A program made the translations under genes and the position numbers. Below are positions 7,638-16,290 of a stretch of 64,000 bases of DNA, one piece after another. The DNA lies in the NCBI RefSeq assembly GCF_000373245.1, contig NZ_KB890750.1, positions 289,255-353,254 of the forward strand, written 5' to 3'. Position 1 is the first letter of the stretch. Each line of letters opens with the position of its first letter. The DNA is from Echinicola pacifica DSM 19836 (GTDB lineage: Bacteria > Bacteroidota > Bacteroidia > Cytophagales > Cyclobacteriaceae). Under the pieces are notes generated by a model that worked only from the letters and a program-made list of their open reading frames with translations, was not told where the DNA came from and searched no databases.

Positions 7638-9023
7638 ATGTTTAAGAAATTATCTTTTCCATTTGCGTTGATACTAAGTGGATTGGTTTGCTTTTCGTGC
7701 TCACAGAGCACCGAGACTGCTGCTACACAGGATGGCTGGACCTCCTTATTTGATGGTGAATCCTTAGAGGGTTGGAAGCCATTAGGTGGAGAGGCAGAAT
7801 TTAAGATTGAGGACGGCGTGATCGTCGGTTACTCAAAAATAAACACTCCAAATACCTTCCTATCTACAGAGAAAGAGTACACCGATTATATTTTGGAACT
7901 GGACCTCAAAATAGAGGATATTACTAGTAATTCTGGTGTAATGACCAGAGGCCAATATGATGCTGAGAAAAACAGGGTTTTCGGCTACCAAATTGAAGCT
8001 GACCCAAAAGAAAGAGCATGGTCTGGCGGACTATATGATGAGGCGAGACGTGGATGGTTATATCCATTGACGCTAAATCCAGAGGCTAGAAAAGCCTTTA
8101 AGCTTGGCGAATTTAATCATTACCGTATCGAAGCGATCGGCAATGTGATCAAGACCTGGGTGAATGACGTCCCTGTTGCCTACGTGGTAGATGATATGGA
8201 TAGCAAAGGATTTATCGGTCTTCAGGTGCATAGCGTGGGAAGTAACCCAGAGCATGCTGGAAGAAAAACCTCTTTCAAAGACATCAAAATCCAAACTGAA
8301 GACCTTCAGTCTAAGGAATTTCCTGCTGGCATATATGTAGTTAGCACCATTGATAACACCCTTACGGATTACGAAAAACAAGACGGATGGAAGTTATTAT
8401 TCAATGGTAAAGACAGTGATGGCTGGATCGGTGCTTATAAGGATGAATTTCCTACCGCTGGTTGGTCTATCAATGACGGTGTATTAAGCATCGCTGAGTC
8501 TGACGGAAGCGAATCTCAGTCTTATGGTGATATCGTCACTAAGGATAAGTATAGTGCATTTGATTTGTCTTTCAACTTTAAGCTAACTGAAGGTGCAAAC
8601 AGTGGTGTGAAATATTTTGTCACCCTTGACGAAGAAACTTCTGGTTCTGCTATTGGATTGGAATATCAGGTATTGGATGATGAGCGTCACCCGGATGCTA
8701 AAAAAGGTCGCGATGGCAATAGAACCATGTCCTCTCTGTATGACCTTATTACTGCTGATAAGCAGCCTAGATTCGTGAAACCAATCGGTGAGTGGAACCT
8801 TGGCCGTGTGGTGGTATATCCTAACAATCATGTGGAACACTACCTAAACGGTGTGAAAGTTTTGGAATATGACAGAGGCTCTGAGGCTTTTAGAGAGCTG
8901 GTGGCTAAAAGTAAATATGCCAAATGGAAAAATTTCGGTGAGGCTGAAGAAGGACATATTCTCCTTCAGGACCACGGTAATAACGTAAGTTATAAAAATA
9001 TTAAAATTAAGGAGCTGAAATAA
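7638..9023 (+). CDS. Double DUF1080 (3-keto-disaccharide hydrolase-type) lipoprotein
   Basis: 461-residue exported protein with two copies of the DUF1080 (PF06439) fold. The N-terminal signal ends at FSC (Cys 21), so it is probably a lipoprotein. Copy 1 (about 33-220) starts GWTSLFDGESLEGWK and has EDGVIVGYS and NSGVMTRGQY. Copy 2 (about 248-460) starts GWKLLFNGKDSDGW and has NDGVLSIAES, NSGVKYFV and LQDHGNNVSYKNIKIK. DUF1080 proteins have a concanavalin-like fold, and some hydrolyse 3-keto-glycosides. It is followed by a terminator and then by two Tat-exported Gfo/Idh oxidoreductases, which fits oxidation of a sugar at C3 and cleavage of the product. The activity is inferred from the family. 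Confidence 0.87.
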   Translation: MFKKLSFPFALILSGLVCFSCSQSTETAATQDGWTSLFDGESLEGWKPLGGEAEFKIEDGVIVGYSKINTPNTFLSTEKEYTDYILELDLKIEDITSNSGVMTRGQYDAEKNRVFGYQIEADPKERAWSGGLYDEARRGWLYPLTLNPEARKAFKLGEFNHYRIEAIGNVIKTWVNDVPVAYVVDDMDSKGFIGLQVHSVGSNPEHAGRKTSFKDIKIQTEDLQSKEFPAGIYVVSTIDNTLTDYEKQDGWKLLFNGKDSDGWIGAYKDEFPTAGWSINDGVLSIAESDGSESQSYGDIVTKDKYSAFDLSFNFKLTEGANSGVKYFVTLDEETSGSAIGLEYQVLDDERHPDAKKGRDGNRTMSSLYDLITADKQPRFVKPIGEWNLGRVVVYPNNHVEHYLNGVKVLEYDRGSEAFRELVAKSKYAKWKNFGEAEEGHILLQDHGNNVSYKNIKIKELK

Positions 9024-9058
9024 AATCCGCTTCTTAAATAGATCCTGATCACATAAAA

Positions 9059-9098
9059 CTGACCCTGTTTCTCCTAAGAGTTGGCAGGGTCTTTTTTT
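9059..9098 (+). terminator. Rho-independent terminator after the DUF1080 gene
   Basis: Stem GACCCTG / CAGGGTC (9061-9067 with 9085-9091) followed by seven T. Lies 37 bases past the stop codon. Confidence 0.88.
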
Positions 9099-9225
9099 AA
9101 ACAATAAGCCCTAACCCGCTTTCCATTACTAAGCATACCCTTTGGAATTGGGTTAATGAATTTTCTCTGAGATGCAGGTAATGAGGCGGGCTGTTTTACT
9201 AGTCGAATATTATTTATAAAAGACC

Positions 9226-10575
9226 ATGAAAAAGAATAATAACCGTAGAGAGTTTTTAAAAAAATCAGCTTTGGCAACTGCCGGGATTTCAAGTTTGGGA
9301 TCTTTGGGGTTTTCTGCTAAAAGCTATGCCAATATCATTGGTGCAAATGAGCGTATCAATGTAGCGATATGTGGCCTGGGAAGAAGATTGGGCGCTTATT
9401 ACGATCCCATCTCCCTTCCTCAGTCCAATGTAAACTTAGTCTATCTGTGCGATGTGATGAAATCTCAGCGTGAAAAAGCCGCCAAGAGCTTCTCCACCCG
9501 CATCGATAATGTACCGAAACTGGAGAATAGCATCTTTAAAGTGCTGGAGGACAAGGATGTGGATGCCATCATCAATGCCACTCCTGATCACTGGCATGCA
9601 CCAGGTACCTGGATGGCCGTGGAAGCTGGCAAGCATGTGTATGTAGAAAAACCATGTAGCCATAATCCTCGCGAAGGCGAATTGCTCGTTGAGTACCAAA
9701 AGAAATACAATAAAGTGGTGCAAATGGGAAACCAGCAGCGTTCCTCTACTCCGTCTCAGGAGATTGTAAATGCTATTCACGCTGGAGCCATCGGCAAACC
9801 TTATAAAGCCACCGCATTCTATTCCAATAGTAGAGGCCAGGTGCCTCAGCCAGTAAAAGCAGCTGTCCCTGAAGGATTGGATTGGGATCTGTACCAGGGT
9901 CCTTCTCCACGTAAGGAGTATATGCACGATACCTGGGATTATAACTGGCACTGGTATGGATGGGATTTTGGTACGGCAGAGACCGGAAATAATGCTACCC
10001 ATGAACTAGATATCGCACGCTGGGCCTTACAGGTAGATTTCCCAAATCGTGTAATGGTCGATTCTGGCAAATACCACTTCGCCGATGATGGATGGACCAT
10101 GTATGATACGATGGATGCAGTATTCAAATTTGAAGATAATAAAACCATTCAGTGGGATGGCAAAAGCAGAAATAGCTATAATACCTACGGTGGCGGAAGA
10201 GGAACGATCATCTATGGTACAGAGGGTTCGGCTTTCATCGATCGTAGTGGCTATAAGCAATATGACCGTGATGGAAAATTAGTAAGAGAAAATTATGGCG
10301 GTGGAAATGAGGCAGGTACTGCCCTTGGTGGCGGCGGTGATGTGTCCACCACACACGTCTATAATTTCTTTCAGGCCATCCGTGGAATAGAGAAGCAAAA
10401 TTCTCCTATAGACGAAGGAGCAAAATCCACCCTTCTTTGTCACTTGGCCAATATCGCCTCCCGTACAGGAGAAGTATTGGAATGTAATCCAGCGGATGGG
10501 CATATCACTAATTCTAAGGCCGCCAAAAAACTATGGTCCAGAGAATATGAAAAAGGATATGAGCCTACCATCTAA
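9226..10575 (+). CDS. Gfo/Idh/MocA family oxidoreductase, Tat-exported
   Basis: 449-residue NAD(P)-dependent oxidoreductase of the glucose-fructose oxidoreductase type. The N-terminus NNRREFLKKSALATAG is a twin-arginine signal, so the folded, cofactor-loaded enzyme is likely sent to the periplasm. The Rossmann region shows INVAICGLGRR near residue 44, then NATPDHWHAP and the family motif VYVEKPCSH (the EKP lysine) near residue 140. THELDIARW near residue 260 carries the conserved Asp/His of the second domain. Its own terminator follows at 10609. The substrate is unknown. Periplasmic members of this family often act on glycosides or inositols, and the neighbouring DUF1080 protein would fit a glycoside 3-dehydrogenase. 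Confidence 0.9.
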   Translation: MKKNNNRREFLKKSALATAGISSLGSLGFSAKSYANIIGANERINVAICGLGRRLGAYYDPISLPQSNVNLVYLCDVMKSQREKAAKSFSTRIDNVPKLENSIFKVLEDKDVDAIINATPDHWHAPGTWMAVEAGKHVYVEKPCSHNPREGELLVEYQKKYNKVVQMGNQQRSSTPSQEIVNAIHAGAIGKPYKATAFYSNSRGQVPQPVKAAVPEGLDWDLYQGPSPRKEYMHDTWDYNWHWYGWDFGTAETGNNATHELDIARWALQVDFPNRVMVDSGKYHFADDGWTMYDTMDAVFKFEDNKTIQWDGKSRNSYNTYGGGRGTIIYGTEGSAFIDRSGYKQYDRDGKLVRENYGGGNEAGTALGGGGDVSTTHVYNFFQAIRGIEKQNSPIDEGAKSTLLCHLANIASRTGEVLECNPADGHITNSKAAKKLWSREYEKGYEPTI

Positions 10576-10608
10576 GGTTTCGGCTTTCTGATCTACTTAA
10601 TGATAAGT

Positions 10609-10641
10609 AAAAAGGTCACCAGAAATGGTGACCTTTTTTTT
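10609..10641 (+). terminator. Rho-independent terminator after the rightward Gfo/Idh gene
   Basis: Stem AAAGGTCACC / GGTGACCTTT with a 6-base loop (AGAAAT) followed by a T-run. It can serve both directions between the two convergent oxidoreductase genes. Confidence 0.9.
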
Positions 10642-10693
10642 ATTAAACCAATATTAAATATAAAATTATTCTATAGTCTGGTAACTAGAGCCT

Positions 10694-10719
10694 TTATCAC
10701 CACTGACAGTGGGTGATAA
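10694..10719 (-). terminator. Inverted repeat downstream of the leftward Gfo/Idh gene
   Basis: TTATCACC-ACTG / CAGT-G-GGTGATAA forms an 8+4 bp stem with one bulge, 25 bases after the stop of the leftward oxidoreductase. There is no clear T-run, so it may be a transcript-end stem rather than a full terminator. Confidence 0.45.
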
Positions 10720-10743
10720 GATCTAGTCACTGTAGGAATTTAC

Positions 10744-12063
10744 TTAAGAAAGAACTTTTGTTTTTCCAGGTACAGCATGAGGATATAATCCATCTGCATT
10801 TGGCAATAACTTCGGCATAGCATCCCAAGCTAAGGTCTCCGGCATAAGGTCCACTTCAGAGTGGAAGGCATCATCCCAGCTTATTTCCTTACCGGAATAG
10901 GTAGCATCTCTACCTAGAATCGCCGTCATAGTACTCATCGCCGAGCGGGTAGCATCTTCGTATTTGTACTCCCCTTTCACGATGGCATCAAACAGCATAT
11001 TATGTTCCTGCTGGTAAGGATTGATATCTCCTTCGCCATTGTGCTCATAGAGCGAGCTTCCATTGAGGCTAGTTAGTTTTCCCACATTACTGGCATTCAT
11101 ATAGGCCCGACCTTTGGTCCCGATGAAAGATTCATCCACCTTATTGAAAGCTCCGGGGAAGTGACGGCATTCGCTATCGATCACAGTACCATCAGCATAA
11201 GTAAGTCGTACGGTATGGTGATCAAAGATCTCTCCGGTGTCCAGGCCAGTCCTTACCATTCTGCCACCAGTGCCTTCTGCTTTCACAGGATAGCCACCTT
11301 TTACCCAGTTGGCAATATCAAGGTTGTGAACGTGCTGTTCGGTAATATGATCACCACATAGCCAGTTGAAATAATACCAGTTACGCATTTGGTATTCCAT
11401 TTCTGTTTGGTCTGGAGTACGTGGTTTAGTCCACACTCCCCCACCATTCCAATAAACGTGGCCACCTACGATTTCGCCAATAGCCCCATCATGGATACGC
11501 TGAATGGTGTCTATATAATTATCCTGATATCTTCTTTGCAGCCCAACGACCACATTTAATTTCTTGGCTTTGGCCATTTCTGCTGCAGCGATGACCTTAC
11601 GGATCCCATTGGCATCTGTGGCCACGGGTTTTTCCATAAATACATGCTTTCCTTGTCTTACTGCTTCCTCAAAGTGCATCGGTCTGAAACCCGGAGGAGT
11701 GGCCAATAATACCACATCAGCCTCTTTGATGGCATCTTTATAAGCGTCAAAACCTACAAACTTCTTATCTTCACTTACGACCACCTTTTCGGTGCCTATC
11801 TTCTTGGATAGCGCCTCATAGCTACTATCTAAACGATCGCGAAAGGCATCTGCCATTGCGACCAGCTTAATATTCTTATCAGTGCCAAAAGCCTGAAAAG
11901 CGGCTCCAGTACCTCTTCCGCCACAGCCAATCAAAGCTACCTTGATCTCATCACTTCCAGCAGCATAGGCGCCAGGAAGTGTAAATGGACTTACCATGGC
12001 TCCACCAGTAACCAAAGCGGTGGTTTTCAGAAAGTCACGTCGGTTGTTCTTTTTTAGGTTCAT
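10744..12063 (-). CDS. Gfo/Idh/MocA family oxidoreductase, Tat-exported
   Basis: 439 residues, paralogous in type to the protein encoded at 9226 and convergent with it. The N-terminus NNRRDFLKTTALVTGGA is a twin-arginine signal. Then come IKVALIGCGGRGTGAAF (Rossmann), VVLLATPPGFRP, VFMEKPVATD (EKP motif near residue 145) and HVHNLDIANWVKGG near residue 245. The last gene of a two-gene operon, it starts 19 bases after the FGE-like gene. The start is set by the Tat signal. Oxidation of a sugar or polyol in the periplasm is the likely role; the substrate cannot be read from sequence. Confidence 0.9.
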   Translation of the reverse strand: MNLKKNNRRDFLKTTALVTGGAMVSPFTLPGAYAAGSDEIKVALIGCGGRGTGAAFQAFGTDKNIKLVAMADAFRDRLDSSYEALSKKIGTEKVVVSEDKKFVGFDAYKDAIKEADVVLLATPPGFRPMHFEEAVRQGKHVFMEKPVATDANGIRKVIAAAEMAKAKKLNVVVGLQRRYQDNYIDTIQRIHDGAIGEIVGGHVYWNGGGVWTKPRTPDQTEMEYQMRNWYYFNWLCGDHITEQHVHNLDIANWVKGGYPVKAEGTGGRMVRTGLDTGEIFDHHTVRLTYADGTVIDSECRHFPGAFNKVDESFIGTKGRAYMNASNVGKLTSLNGSSLYEHNGEGDINPYQQEHNMLFDAIVKGEYKYEDATRSAMSTMTAILGRDATYSGKEISWDDAFHSEVDLMPETLAWDAMPKLLPNADGLYPHAVPGKTKVLS

Positions 12064-12082
12064 TGTAAATAGGTTTTATTAG

Positions 12083-13072
12083 TTAATAATCGTCAATAGG
12101 TTCTTGATTATAGTAAGCCATGATCTCCTCTTCTGAGGGAGTCTCCAATGGTCTTACCACCCTAATTCCCAGAAATGGAGCCTCAGGGAACCACCATCGG
12201 CTTTTGGGTATTTGAGGATCTATTTGTTTCCAATTAGGAGTAGAGGCAAATCGCGTTGCACTACGCAAATCCTCCGCATCACTCTTGAAGCTTCCTCCTC
12301 TCAATACGCGTGGATATAGCTCCTCTGTTTTCTCTTCTGGATTATCAAGTGTACCCTTCGCAGAAGGGTAATTGGCCAAATAGGCATCATTGGTCCACTC
12401 AATTACATTTCCATAAATATCATATAAACCCCAGGGATTGGCTTTCTTCTCTCCTATCTTATGGGTGGTTTTTTCACTATTATCTGCATACCAAGCGTAT
12501 TCCTCCAGCTGCGCTGCATCATCTCCGAAAAAATAAGCGGCCTCAGATCCTGCACGGGCAGCGTATTCCCATTCCGCTTCCGTAGGAAGGCGATAGAATA
12601 CACCTGTTTTGGTGTAAAGCCATTTGCAAAACTGTATGGCACCATATTGGGTCATGCCTACAGCCGGCATCTCTTCCTTACCCATGCCAAAGGTCATATC
12701 CAAATACGGCGTGCTTGGTCGGGTGAGACCATCCACCTCTGGCGGAAGGGGCTTCTCCATCACCGAAGCTTCAAAATTCTTATTCAAAAACAATTCAAAT
12801 ATATCCCAGGTAATTTCATGTGTGCCCATCCAAAAAGCATCCAATTTCACCTCCCTAACAGGTCCTTCATCGGATCGGTGTGAGGGACTGCTCTCAGCGC
12901 TTCCCATCTTAAAACTTCCTGCGGGAATCGGACTTAAGCCAAAGTATAAATCAGTATCAGGAATCTTCTGGTCATAAGCCTTAAAATCGACAGTATCATT
13001 GCGGGGTTGTGGGGCTGAGGTCATGGCACCAGTTAGGAAAACTGTTGCGATCACCAACTTATTTATAAACAT
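12083..13072 (-). CDS. FGE/SUMF1-like (formylglycine-generating enzyme fold) exported protein without catalytic cysteines
   Basis: 329 residues with a signal peptide at the N-terminus (MFINKLVIATVFLTGAMTSA). The FGE-sulfatase fold (PF03781) is clear: PAGSFKMGS at about 50, DEGPVREVKLDAFWMGTHEIT, YRLPTEAEWEYAARAG, WGLYDIYGNVIEWTND and PRVLRGGSF near 265, ending FLGIRVVRP. True formylglycine-generating enzymes carry two cysteines just after the GGS motif; here that stretch (KSDAEDLRSATR) has none. The protein is therefore unlikely to activate sulfatases by the known chemistry, and no sulfatase gene is in the window. Bacteroidota use the same fold in structural lipoproteins such as GldJ/GldK. 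Role unknown; it is co-transcribed with a Gfo/Idh oxidoreductase. Confidence 0.88.
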   Translation of the reverse strand: MFINKLVIATVFLTGAMTSAPQPRNDTVDFKAYDQKIPDTDLYFGLSPIPAGSFKMGSAESSPSHRSDEGPVREVKLDAFWMGTHEITWDIFELFLNKNFEASVMEKPLPPEVDGLTRPSTPYLDMTFGMGKEEMPAVGMTQYGAIQFCKWLYTKTGVFYRLPTEAEWEYAARAGSEAAYFFGDDAAQLEEYAWYADNSEKTTHKIGEKKANPWGLYDIYGNVIEWTNDAYLANYPSAKGTLDNPEEKTEELYPRVLRGGSFKSDAEDLRSATRFASTPNWKQIDPQIPKSRWWFPEAPFLGIRVVRPLETPSEEEIMAYYNQEPIDDY

Positions 13073-13447
13073 ACTCTACTTTGGGTTATAATTTATTTCG
13101 ACCCAATATAGCAACTATTTCAACAAGTCTTTAGCCGATTATGTAAATTATGAAAAAAAATAGCTTCACTTTTCTTTCATAAAACTAAATTTGTCCACTC
13201 AATGAAAGTTATTGAAAGTATTCACTCTATAATCGCTTCCTTATATCCAAGCTTTGGGTTCAGGGAATGAATTTGGGAAATCGACCTTTAAGCAGAATTT
13301 AAATCGGTTGCGGTGAAGGCTCTATCCGAAGGTAATAGAGAAGTGATCTGTTCTATTCAAAGAAAATTTGCTCAGCACTATTCATCCTATTTTTTTCTTT
13401 TTCCTGACTATAAAATTCATTTCTAACACCATAATATTCTACTGAAC
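13073..13447. other. Upstream region of the FGE-like/oxidoreductase operon
   Basis: About 375 AT-rich bases between the FGE-like start and the terminator of the leftward PUL operon. No reading frame, RNA gene or repeat was seen; the promoter of the FGE-like operon should be here. Confidence 0.45.
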
Positions 13448-13493
13448 TAGAAAAAATAAAGGTGGATCCCGACTTTTAAAGTCAGGATCCACC
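13448..13493 (-). terminator. Rho-independent terminator of the susCD-GH95 operon
   Basis: Long stem GGTGGATCC..GACTT / AAGTC..GGATCCACC (13461-13493) with one C/A mismatch and a TTA loop. In the leftward direction it is followed by TTTATTTTTTC. About 70 bases past the GH95 stop. Confidence 0.92.
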
Positions 13494-13564
13494 CTAAATC
13501 TTTCACTTTGCCGAGCTAAGGGAATCCCCTATTTCAGGCTATAGCTATCTCCGTTTCTATTTCA

Positions 13565-16195
13565 TTATTTCTTAGTAAATACAACCTCCTGCCCGGGACT
13601 GGTTTCGATATAATAGACAAAATAGTCAGGATTTACCAGTTTCGGGAATTCCCCATCAAAATGGCTAAGGTGCTCACCTGGTTGAATAGGCATCATTAGC
13701 TCATTTTCGCCATCCGTCAGCAGTTTCACCTCTCCCTCAAAGGTCAATTCCGTAAGGGAGCGCAGTGGGAGTATCCCGCCTTTAGAGGAGATTACCGTTC
13801 CTTTTTCCAGCTTGTTTCCGTCCCAAGCAAGGCTCACCTCAAAGCCACCACGGCCTTTTAGACCAGAGAACTTACCGTCTTTCCATACCTTCGGTAAGGC
13901 TGGCAATAAGGTCAGGAATCCATCATGACTTTGCAGCAGCATCTCCCCGATGCCAGCGGTAGCGCCAAAATTGCCGTCAATCTGGAAAGGTGGGTGCGCA
14001 TCAAAAAGATTGGCATAGGTCCCACTAGTTTGGGTTCCCTTCTCCCCTTTTCGCACCAGATGCAGTAGGTTGGTTAACAGCTCTAAGGACATATCTCCTT
14101 CATTTAACCGCGCCCATACATTTACTTTCCATCCCATGGACCAGCCAGTAGCTTGATTTCCTCTTCGCTCCATGGTCCTCTTTACGGAGGCAGCCAATTC
14201 TGGATTACTAGTGATATTCATCTGATTGCCCGGATGTAAGGGATAGAGATGAGAGATATGTCGGTGAGACGGCTCATTCTCCTCAAAATCCATTTGCCAC
14301 TCTTGCAGCTGCCCATATTTCCCGATTTGATAGGGTAATAATTGTGATAACTTTTGGCTAATCTCCTCCTTGATATCCGTATTATATCCTAATAATTCGG
14401 TGGCTTCCAGGTACCTGGTGAAAGACTCCTTTATAATGGCCATATCCATGGTTGGGCCAGGGCTCTGCGTAGAAAATTCATTATCTCTATAGATAAAGGT
14501 GTTTTCGGGACTATGTCCCACAGGCGTCACGAGATAGCCCTCGGCATTGGGAATGAGCCAATCCTTATAAAACAGTACCGCTCCCTCCAATAATGGGAAG
14601 ATTTCTGTTCTCAGAAATTCCTCATCACCAGTAAATAAATACCGCTCCCACATATGACTCATCAGCCAACCTGCCACCATAGGCCAAAATGAGCAGGCAC
14701 AAAAATCTACCGGTTCTGCATGTCTCCAAATCGTCATATTATGATTGGCCATCCAGCCCTGCTGACCAAATAGCTGTCGAGAACTCTCTTCCCCATTCAC
14801 CGCCAACTCCTTGATGGCCGTAAATAAAGGCTCATGGCATTCCGATAGGTTCGTCAGCTCCGTAGGCCAATAGTTCATCTGTAAATTAATATTCATCGTA
14901 TAGGCACTGGCCCAAGGTGGAATAACCTTATCATTCCAGATTCCCTGAAGATTCAGTGGCTGCCCTCCCGGACGTGACCCGGAGATCATTAGGTATCTCC
15001 CAAACTGGAAATATAAGCCGACCAAAGACTGGTCTTTTCCATTTTCAAAGAATTTTATCCTTTGATCGGTAGGAAGGGATGATTGCTTAGTAGGCTCATC
15101 GATTATTAACTTGGCCCTAGAAAATAAGGCCTGATAATCATCAACATGCGTATTGAGTAATTCATCATAAGACTTATTGGCCACTTTCATAAGCTGCTGC
15201 TTCACCTTGGCCACCTGATCTGCCCCTTCAAAGGCCGGAGACTTATCGAAACCATTATAGCTCGTCGCTGCTGACAATACAAAAATCACCTCATCAGCCT
15301 CTTTTACTTTCACCATTTCGTCGGAAATATCAGTTTGGCCGCCCTTATTCCGAGTTACCACCCGAGTATCAAATGCCATCCCCAAACCAAACACATCCTC
15401 ATCATACATTACCTGGCTAGCTCCTGGGAGTACATTTCCTTCCAAGTCAAAAATCTCCGGATACTTATACTGATCACCAGCCGCAGTGACCTGGTTTAGA
15501 GTCCGTCTCAAGGCTATTCCTGGCGCCTTACCCTTTAGCACCAGTTGGTCCTGATCTGCCAGCAACTGCTGTGTAGGCTCGTGGATGGTGGAAAGATGCA
15601 AATTACAATTGATCGCCCCAGGCTGGTCGGCAGTTACTCTTACCACCATGATATGATCGGGATAACTCGCAAAGTACTCTCTCTTATACCTTACCTTGCC
15701 CACCTTATAGCTAATAGTCACCAGGGACTTACTTAGATCAAGTGTCCTCTCATAATCTTCGACAGGCTCTTTATGGTCAAAATCCAGCCATACATCACCC
15801 ATAGGTTGGAAGCACTGCTGAGCTCTGCCGAGCCAGTCTTTTTGGATCATTTTCTGAGCATCTCCATACTCTCCAGCTTCCAGAAGTGCTAGGACCTGAG
15901 GATACTGCTTACGGATATTGATACTTTTGAAGGTGTGATCAGGGTCCCCGGAATATAAGGTGCCTTCATTTAGCTGGATACGCTCATGCTTAGGATCGCC
16001 AAATACCATTGCTCCCATATAGCCATTGCCAATGGGAATCGCCTCCGTCCACTCCACCGCGGGCTTATCATACCAGACCTTCAAGTCTTGGTCCTCTAAG
16101 GCGATATTCAACTGATCCTGCGAAAAAGCCGGGCTAACCATCAGACAGGCACCTATAAAGGCTGCCGTCCTAATTATCTTTCTTTTAATTTTCAT
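13565..16195 (-). CDS. Glycoside hydrolase family 95 (alpha-L-fucosidase / alpha-L-galactosidase type)
   Basis: Inverting exo-glycosidase, 876 residues from the ATG at 16195. A GTG 21 bases upstream is an alternative, but the ATG gives a clean signal peptide ([18 protein letters not shown] to AFS-Q). Order of parts: N-terminal beta domain ([20 protein letters not shown] near 40-60), linker, (alpha/alpha)6 catalytic barrel, and C-terminal beta domain. The GH95 active-site residues are all present: [10 protein letters not shown] (Asn 435 and 437), GHSPENTF (Glu 564, general acid) and [11 protein letters not shown] (Asp 740). It is the last gene of the FecR-SusC-SusD operon and is followed by a terminator. 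It probably trims terminal fucose or galactose from a glycan taken up by the SusCD pair; which sugar is not readable. Confidence 0.93.
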   Translation of the reverse strand: MKIKRKIIRTAAFIGACLMVSPAFSQDQLNIALEDQDLKVWYDKPAVEWTEAIPIGNGYMGAMVFGDPKHERIQLNEGTLYSGDPDHTFKSINIRKQYPQVLALLEAGEYGDAQKMIQKDWLGRAQQCFQPMGDVWLDFDHKEPVEDYERTLDLSKSLVTISYKVGKVRYKREYFASYPDHIMVVRVTADQPGAINCNLHLSTIHEPTQQLLADQDQLVLKGKAPGIALRRTLNQVTAAGDQYKYPEIFDLEGNVLPGASQVMYDEDVFGLGMAFDTRVVTRNKGGQTDISDEMVKVKEADEVIFVLSAATSYNGFDKSPAFEGADQVAKVKQQLMKVANKSYDELLNTHVDDYQALFSRAKLIIDEPTKQSSLPTDQRIKFFENGKDQSLVGLYFQFGRYLMISGSRPGGQPLNLQGIWNDKVIPPWASAYTMNINLQMNYWPTELTNLSECHEPLFTAIKELAVNGEESSRQLFGQQGWMANHNMTIWRHAEPVDFCACSFWPMVAGWLMSHMWERYLFTGDEEFLRTEIFPLLEGAVLFYKDWLIPNAEGYLVTPVGHSPENTFIYRDNEFSTQSPGPTMDMAIIKESFTRYLEATELLGYNTDIKEEISQKLSQLLPYQIGKYGQLQEWQMDFEENEPSHRHISHLYPLHPGNQMNITSNPELAASVKRTMERRGNQATGWSMGWKVNVWARLNEGDMSLELLTNLLHLVRKGEKGTQTSGTYANLFDAHPPFQIDGNFGATAGIGEMLLQSHDGFLTLLPALPKVWKDGKFSGLKGRGGFEVSLAWDGNKLEKGTVISSKGGILPLRSLTELTFEGEVKLLTDGENELMMPIQPGEHLSHFDGEFPKLVNPDYFVYYIETSPGQEVVFTKK

Positions 16196-16290
16196 TTTTA
16201 GGAATTTATGATTCACCTAAAGGAGAAAAGCTGAGTAGGATACAAATCGTTAAATCTCAGCTTTTCCCTTTAAGGTTTTATAATTTTATG

